Shown in pieces: positions 60,801-64,000 of a DNA stretch of 64,000 nt. Where the stretch lies: the NCBI GenBank assembly GCA_937927975.1, contig CALEZT010000291.1:42891-106890 (forward strand), in the 5' to 3' direction. The stretch's first letter is position 1. Each line of letters starts with the position of its first letter. This stretch comes from an uncultured Phycisphaerales bacterium. GTDB lineage: Bacteria > Planctomycetota > Phycisphaerae > Sedimentisphaerales > Anaerobacaceae. Below the pieces are notes generated by a model. That model was not told the DNA's origin and made no database searches. It was given only the letters and a program-made list of their open reading frames with translations. The position numbers and the translations under genes are program-made.

Positions 60801-61058
60801 CATCTGTTCAGAGCTGGGAGTCCATGTGATCACGCCTGTAACGCTGTCGATCGTCATCCCATTCGGAGCCGAGGTCAGCGAGAAGGTCGGAGCCGGATTG
60901 CCCGTCGCCTCCACGTCGTAGGTGAACGGTTCTCCCGCCACCAGCCACTGCTGCGGAATGGGGGAAATGACCGGGACTTCATCCGCCTCAACGAGCCCCG
61001 CATGGGCCAGGACGCAAACCACCGCCGCAATGAGAACTCTTCGAAGCAACTCTCGCAT
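57861..61058 (-). CDS. Large secreted repeat protein (Ig-like, InlB-type repeats, beta-helix, choice-of-anchor)
   Basis: 1065 residues. Signal peptide RELLRRVLIAAVVCVLAHAG. Two He_PIG/Ig-like modules at about 28-205 (PVISPIPQQWLVAGEPFTYD and PVLEPIPDQTFRANTGVWTY). Five InlB-like repeats of about 75-80 residues at about 208-600, each with GG(S/N)V..PGEG.F.Y and (F/W)..WTG(S/T)AV. Then a VLSPNGGESLLPGSTISIAW domain, a right-handed beta-helix region (GAGLYNLSGSPQIRNCMFLR, GGGLYNHQGDSALVNCTLTA) and a C-terminal choice-of-anchor-like end (GSPCIDAGNA, HVDIGAYEFHADE). It is probably surface-displayed or released, with a role in binding polymers. ATG 61058 has GGAGGAAA. Confidence 0.88.
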   Translation of the reverse strand: MRELLRRVLIAAVVCVLAHAGLVEADEVPVISPIPQQWLVAGEPFTYDVEATGNPAPTFSLTSAPNGMTIDSVTGVITWTPSSEQMGSRGVRVKATNSAGTVELSFSVNVMAEPVEFPVLEPIPDQTFRANTGVWTYTLKATGSPTPGYGLSSAPTNMELNAVTGVLTWRPTVLNIGEHTVVASAGNILGGDAKTFTFTVLPALFTVQFSSTDGGSVTRPGEGTFTYEYGQRIDIEATPDPGHLFVEWTGSAVDSGNLTFLTRPTTDVVVTENCTVKANFKSSTGQMHTLTVSSSDGGNVMSPGEGVFSYVQGTSVILLAAHDPDWDFICWTGSAVDAGKVASPADGYTTVTMDGDYTVRAVFQSHGSVSECTLMIHLTAGGDVPYPGSGMHKYYKGTAAGIRAQAYDGYRFAGWTGSAVNAGAVANPSSTNTTVMMNEDYEITANFEVAGAVVQRTLTVSAGDGGSVLNPGEGAFQYDENATVSIQALADSGYRFAGWTGTAVAAGKVANPASHHTTVTLSADFTLVANFEASSEPAVQRQLTLSSTEGGRVSTPGEGAFVFDDRQEVTLIAQADGGYRFSHWTGAAVAAGDVADPLSASTRVTVNGDYNLQANFVATSQGAASVSVLSPNGGESLLPGSTISIAWQVQGAISTVVVEVSVDGGSTWTEIGHAGGGSCSWEVPPVSSDCCLIRVSSAADAAVCDTSDAPFGIRTTVSRIWYVDAVATGAQNGASWQDAFIHLQDAVSRAIGGDSILVAEGVYRPDLGGGRKAGDRTAAFHLATGVAIYGGFPAGGGDWSVRNPSVHKSLLSGDIGIPDEAADNSYRVVVATNVGKTAVLDGFVIRDGCAVGAAPYDRGAGLYNLSGSPQIRNCMFLRNYAANGAGACNLGGSPLFVNCVFAGNTASTHGGGLYNHQGDSALVNCTLTANQGLWRGGGLFNATGTLTVANSILWGNGRQFRSAYDEWAQVSGDIPAAIAYCCIQGWTGALGGEGSFGLDPRFANALGLDGVAGTLDDDLRLSKGSPCIDAGNALAVPSGIATDLEGKPRMFNHVDIGAYEFHADE

Positions 61059-61341
61059 GATGTTTCCTCCGCCAGATGAATGAACGATATGTTGAGTGCT
61101 CAGCCTTCGCAGACTGGAAATGCACTCTCCCTTTTCTCCCGTAACCTGCGGTTCAGGCGGACTTCCCCTGTCCGTCGAATACACGCACTTTCCTGAACCT
61201 CACAACCGTCCGTCACGACTCCATCGTCCATCATGATATCGGAAAGACAGCCGGGTGCAAACACAAAATGGACGCACGGCGGAGGGTACAGGCCACGATC
61301 GCTCCCTGCGACGGCAGGAAATCGAGCGTTCGGGGACGTCC

Positions 61342-61370
61342 TTGCCAATTCCGTGCCCGGCGGCTATGAT
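61342..61370 (+). promoter_or_regulatory. Putative sigma70 promoter giving a leaderless smpB message
   Basis: TTGCCA (61342-61347), 17-base spacer, TATGAT (61365-61370), five of six matches each. ATG 61378 starts 8 bases after the -10 box, and no ribosome site lies between. The 319-base region from 61059 otherwise holds nothing I can name. Confidence 0.5.
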
Positions 61371-61377
61371 GGCCTCC

Positions 61378-61863
61378 ATGGCGAAGAACCCGTCAGACAA
61401 AGAAAGACAAACGCCGGCGGCCATCAATAAGAAGGCCTACCACGACTTCGAGTTCGTAGAGAAGTACGAGGCCGGGATCGAGCTGCGCGGCAGCGAGGTC
61501 AAGTCGCTTCGGGCCGCGCCGGCCGATCTGACCGGGTCCTACGCCAGGATGCTGGAGAACGAATGCTGGCTCGTGGGGGCCAAGATCGCGCCGTATCAGC
61601 AGGCGGGCCACATGAACCACGAGCCGGGCCGCAAGCGCAAGCTCCTGCTGCACAAGTCCGAGCTGCACCGGATCTGGACCAAGCTCGAACAGCGGGGCTT
61701 CACGCTCGTGCCCCTGCGGCTGTACTTCAGCAGCAGGGGAATGGCCAAGGTCGAGCTGGCGCTGGCCACCGGCAAGCGTCAGTACGACAAGCGAAAGAGC
61801 ATCACCGAGCGGGCGCAGAAGCGCGATATCGACCGGAGCATGAAAAAGTACAGGGGAAGATGA
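61378..61863 (+). CDS. smpB: SsrA-binding protein SmpB
   Basis: 161 residues. It binds tmRNA and brings it to stalled ribosomes for trans-translation. Motifs: NKKAYHDFEFVEKYEAGIEL, RGSEVKSLRAAPADLTGSYA, PGRKRKLLLHKSELHRI, LVPLRLYFSSRGMAKVELAL, and the Lys/Arg-rich tail KRKSITERAQKRDIDRSMKK. ATG 61378 gives the standard N-terminus; in-frame ATG 61366 lies inside the -10 box. The DUF1844 gene follows 2 bases after the stop. The ssrA gene is not in the window. Confidence 0.96.
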   Translation: MAKNPSDKERQTPAAINKKAYHDFEFVEKYEAGIELRGSEVKSLRAAPADLTGSYARMLENECWLVGAKIAPYQQAGHMNHEPGRKRKLLLHKSELHRIWTKLEQRGFTLVPLRLYFSSRGMAKVELALATGKRQYDKRKSITERAQKRDIDRSMKKYRGR

Positions 61864-61865
61864 CG

Positions 61866-62273
61866 ATGGCAGACGAAGGCAAGAAACTCATTATCGACGA
61901 GGGTTGGAAGGAGCAGGCGCAGCGGGAGAAGGAAGTGCTGGCCGCCAAGGAGAAAGAGGAGAAGGAAAAACAGGCGGCTGAAGAGCAGGAAGGCGGCGGT
62001 CCCCTGCCTCCAGGGACCTTCGCGGCCCTCGTCAGCATGCTCACGACGCAGGCGCTGTTCGCCCTGGGCCTGATCCGAGTGCGAGGCGAGGAGGAACGCG
62101 GGCCGGACCTGGAGATGGCTCGATACAACATCGACATGCTCGAGATGCTGTCGGAGAAGACCAAGGGCAATCTGACGCCCGAAGAGCAGAAGATGCTCAA
62201 GAACACGCTGGCCGACCTGCACATGGGGTTCGTCAGCGTGGCCAATCAGATCGGCGCGCAAGAGGAAGGTTGA
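61866..62273 (+). CDS. DUF1844 protein
   Basis: 135 residues. A charged, Glu/Lys-rich N-terminal half (KEQAQREKEVLAAKEKEEKE) is followed by the DUF1844 domain: GTFAALVSMLTTQALFALGL, DLEMARYNIDMLEMLSEKTK, GNLTPEEQKMLKNTLADLHM. The family is of unknown role and common in Planctomycetota and Acidobacteriota, usually near smpB or metabolic genes. ATG 61866 with AGGGGAAG at 61852-61859 is preferred over ATG 61860, which overlaps the smpB stop. It ends 1 base before trpC. Confidence 0.85.
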   Translation: MADEGKKLIIDEGWKEQAQREKEVLAAKEKEEKEKQAAEEQEGGGPLPPGTFAALVSMLTTQALFALGLIRVRGEEERGPDLEMARYNIDMLEMLSEKTKGNLTPEEQKMLKNTLADLHMGFVSVANQIGAQEEG

Positions 62274-62274
62274 T

Positions 62275-63078
62275 TTGGCCAATATTCTGGATCAAATCGT
62301 TGCCGCCAAGCGGGAAGAGGTGCGTCAGCGCCAGTCGCGGACCTCGCTTCAACAGCTTCAGAGGCGAATCGTGGGCCTGCCTCGGTGCCGGAACTTCTTC
62401 ACCGCGGTCACCAAGCGGAATGTGCGAGGCATCAACGTGATCGCGGAGATCAAGAAGGCCTCGCCTTCGGCGGGATTGATCCGCCCGGACTTCGATCCGG
62501 TGGCGATCGCTCGGACGTACGAGAAATGCGGGGCCGACGCGATCAGCGTCCTGACCGACGAGAAGTACTTCCAGGGCCGGCTCGAATACGTCGCCCAGGT
62601 CAAGGACGCGGTGTCGCTGCCGGTCCTGCGCAAGGACTTCATCGTCGACATGTGGCAGGTGTACGAATCGCGGGCCGCCGGCGCCGATGCGATCCTGCTG
62701 ATCGGCGAAGCGCTGACGCCGGGAAACCTGATGGATCTGATGATCGGCGCGGGCGAGTTGGGCATGACCGTGCTGCTGGAGGTCCACGACGTGGACACTC
62801 TGCTGGCGGTGCGCAGCTTGATCGGGTTCCCGAAAAGAGGCTACAGCGTCCTGGGCATCAACAACCGCGACCTGACCACGATGCAGGTGGACATCCGCAC
62901 GACCGCCCGGCTGATGAGCCTGCTGGAGGACGACGCGGAACTCGTCTCCGAGAGCGGGATCAAGACCCGCGACGACGTGCGAAAACTCAAATCCATCGGC
63001 GCGCGGGCCGTCCTGATCGGCCAGACCCTCTGCGAGCAGCCCGATATCGCAGGGAAATTCAACGAATTGTTCGATTGA
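62275..63078 (+). CDS. trpC: Indole-3-glycerol phosphate synthase
   Basis: 267 residues, TTG start 1 base after the DUF1844 stop, preceded by GAGGAAGG. It closes the indole ring in tryptophan synthesis. Barrel motifs: VIAEIKKASPSAGLIRPDFD (catalytic Lys), SVLTDEKYFQGRLEYV, PVLRKDFIVDMWQVYESRAA (second Lys and substrate Glu), LGINNRDLTTMQVD and LVSESGIKTRDDV. Monofunctional (no TrpF fusion). Other trp genes are absent from the window. Confidence 0.96.
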   Translation: MANILDQIVAAKREEVRQRQSRTSLQQLQRRIVGLPRCRNFFTAVTKRNVRGINVIAEIKKASPSAGLIRPDFDPVAIARTYEKCGADAISVLTDEKYFQGRLEYVAQVKDAVSLPVLRKDFIVDMWQVYESRAAGADAILLIGEALTPGNLMDLMIGAGELGMTVLLEVHDVDTLLAVRSLIGFPKRGYSVLGINNRDLTTMQVDIRTTARLMSLLEDDAELVSESGIKTRDDVRKLKSIGARAVLIGQTLCEQPDIAGKFNELFD

Positions 63079-63089
63079 TCGCCCCCGGC

Positions 63090-63914
63090 TCATCGTCCCG
63101 TCAGAAAAGCAGGGATCAGGATTCGCAGACCGACCATGGCCAGCGCCACAGCCAGGCTTCGCATGATCCATCGCCCGTGAATCCGGCGGGACAGTCGCGC
63201 GCCGATCTGGGCGCCGACGACCGCGCCGGCCGCGATCGCCAGGACGCGAGGCGCTTCCTCCCACCCCAGGGCTCCGTCGAGGACGTGCATTGTCGTGGCC
63301 GTCAACGACATGACCATCAGAATCGCATGGCTCGTCGCGGTGGCGATGTGGACTGGAAAGTCCAGCAGGTTCACCATGGCCGGGACGTGGATGATGCCGC
63401 CGCCGATGCCGAGCATGCTGGAGGCCACGCCCACCGCGAAACTCAGCGTCATGCCCAGTGGGAGATTGTACGTGAAGCGATGCTGCGTTCCCCCCGCGTC
63501 CACCAGCGTTCTGTGGAATGTGGCGTTCAGCCAGGGTTTGGGCTCGTTGCGCAGGTAGGTGCGAAGGAAAATGAAGGCTCCGCCAACGAGCAGGAACACG
63601 CCGAAGACCAGGTTGAACGCATCGCGTGGCACCCGATGAATCAGGTACGCGCCCGTGATCGAGCCGGGAACGCCCGGCAGCAGAAAGAGCAGGGCCGACT
63701 TGAAGTCCACGCGTTTCATCCTCGCGTACGACCACGTCCCGCTGGCGGCATTGCAGAACACGACAGCCAGTGAGATCGCGGTCAACGTCGCGGCGTCCGC
63801 GCCGGGATAGGCCAGCAGCAGAATCGGCATCAGAATGAATCCGCCGCCGGCGCCGATGAGCGTGCCGAACGCGCCGACGGCCACGCCGAGCGGAAAGAGC
63901 AGTAAGTACGTCAT
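63090..63914 (-). CDS. TSUP-family membrane permease (TauE/SafE-like)
   Basis: 274 residues, about eight membrane segments in two halves. Repeated family motif: GAFGTLIGAGGGFILMPILL in the first half and GVASSMLGIGGGIIHVPAMV in the second, the GxGGG(x)xxxP hallmark of TauE/SafE/TSUP transporters. The family moves sulfite, sulfoacetate or other organic anions outward; the substrate is unknown. It converges with trpC (11-base gap). Confidence 0.9.
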   Translation of the reverse strand: MTYLLLFPLGVAVGAFGTLIGAGGGFILMPILLLAYPGADAATLTAISLAVVFCNAASGTWSYARMKRVDFKSALLFLLPGVPGSITGAYLIHRVPRDAFNLVFGVFLLVGGAFIFLRTYLRNEPKPWLNATFHRTLVDAGGTQHRFTYNLPLGMTLSFAVGVASSMLGIGGGIIHVPAMVNLLDFPVHIATATSHAILMVMSLTATTMHVLDGALGWEEAPRVLAIAAGAVVGAQIGARLSRRIHGRWIMRSLAVALAMVGLRILIPAFLTGR

Positions 63915-64000
63915 GGCGGCCAGTCTATGGGTCCATGGACCGCCTGAGTTTGTCCCATCGGTAGTTGAAGGTTGAAAAAGCGGTGGCTACTCCGGCCTGA

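Overview
The window looks like high-GC chromosome from a Planctomycetota bacterium, most likely class Phycisphaerae (Sedimentisphaerales-like). This is inferred from gene style. It has three pseudopilin-like proteins with a (K/R)xGFTLxELLVVIA prepilin start, a dockerin-like DYDGDC...DYWAFAQEW segment in a secreted CAP protein, a choice-of-anchor-Q type C-terminus (DIGAYEF), several Tat-exported proteins with R-R-x-F-L-K leaders, an HNH-AP2 endonuclease, and abundant short palindromic dispersed repeats. No phage, rRNA operon or CRISPR array is present. One RNA gene is clear: a selenocysteine tRNA (anticodon UCA) at 54.4-54.5 kb on the minus strand.

Layout. 0-3.2 kb: two tandem PD40/TolB-like periplasmic proteins (the first cut by the window edge) and a Tat-exported Gfo/Idh/MocA oxidoreductase. 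3.3-8 kb: HNH-AP2 endonuclease, a small membrane protein, a lipoprotein, 1.3 kb of non-coding repeats and a GT32-like glycosyltransferase. 8-18 kb: housekeeping block gltX, PfkB kinase, thpR-recA-PHP phosphoesterase, alaS and a zinc-ribbon membrane protein. 18.1-22.8 kb: minus-strand operon acn, LOG-like, unknown secreted protein, hisD with overlapping or nearly touching genes. 23.1-25.1 kb: a terpenoid-cyclase-fold protein overlapping a DUF362 protein. 25.3-27.8 kb: two duplicated pseudopilin genes. 28-36 kb: a eukaryote-like UDP-sugar pyrophosphorylase, a xylose-isomerase-like protein, a membrane acyltransferase, queA, a third pseudopilin and a FucU/RbsD mutarotase. 36-46.2 kb: a peptide-use region with a POT transporter, tricorn-like protease, M2/M3 zinc peptidase and OPT transporter, interrupted by a DUF1016/YhcG nuclease. 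46.3-48.6 kb: glpK-glpF. 49-52.7 kb: Mrr-like nuclease plus toxin-antitoxin genes. 53-54.3 kb: polyferredoxin and a small anchored protein, next to tRNA-Sec. 54.6-61 kb: two large secreted proteins around a Tat TIM-barrel protein. 61.4-64 kb: smpB-DUF1844-trpC and a TSUP permease.

The most unusual theme is palindromic DNA inside reading frames. alaS carries a 53-bp element able to form a three-way-junction fold, read in frame. The yhcG-like gene carries four exact 39-bp units, each centred on a palindrome and coding for 13 residues. A membrane acyltransferase carries an 11-bp-stem hairpin in a loop between membrane segments, and a secreted protein carries an 8-bp tandem repeat. Outside genes there are MITE-like elements with arms of about 55 bp and many hairpin repeats.

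Several genes (smpB, queA and the cyclase-fold gene) have a good -10 box so close to ATG that the mRNA would be leaderless or nearly so. Promoter calls are visual matches to the sigma70 consensus, and product names rest on motif recognition without database searches.
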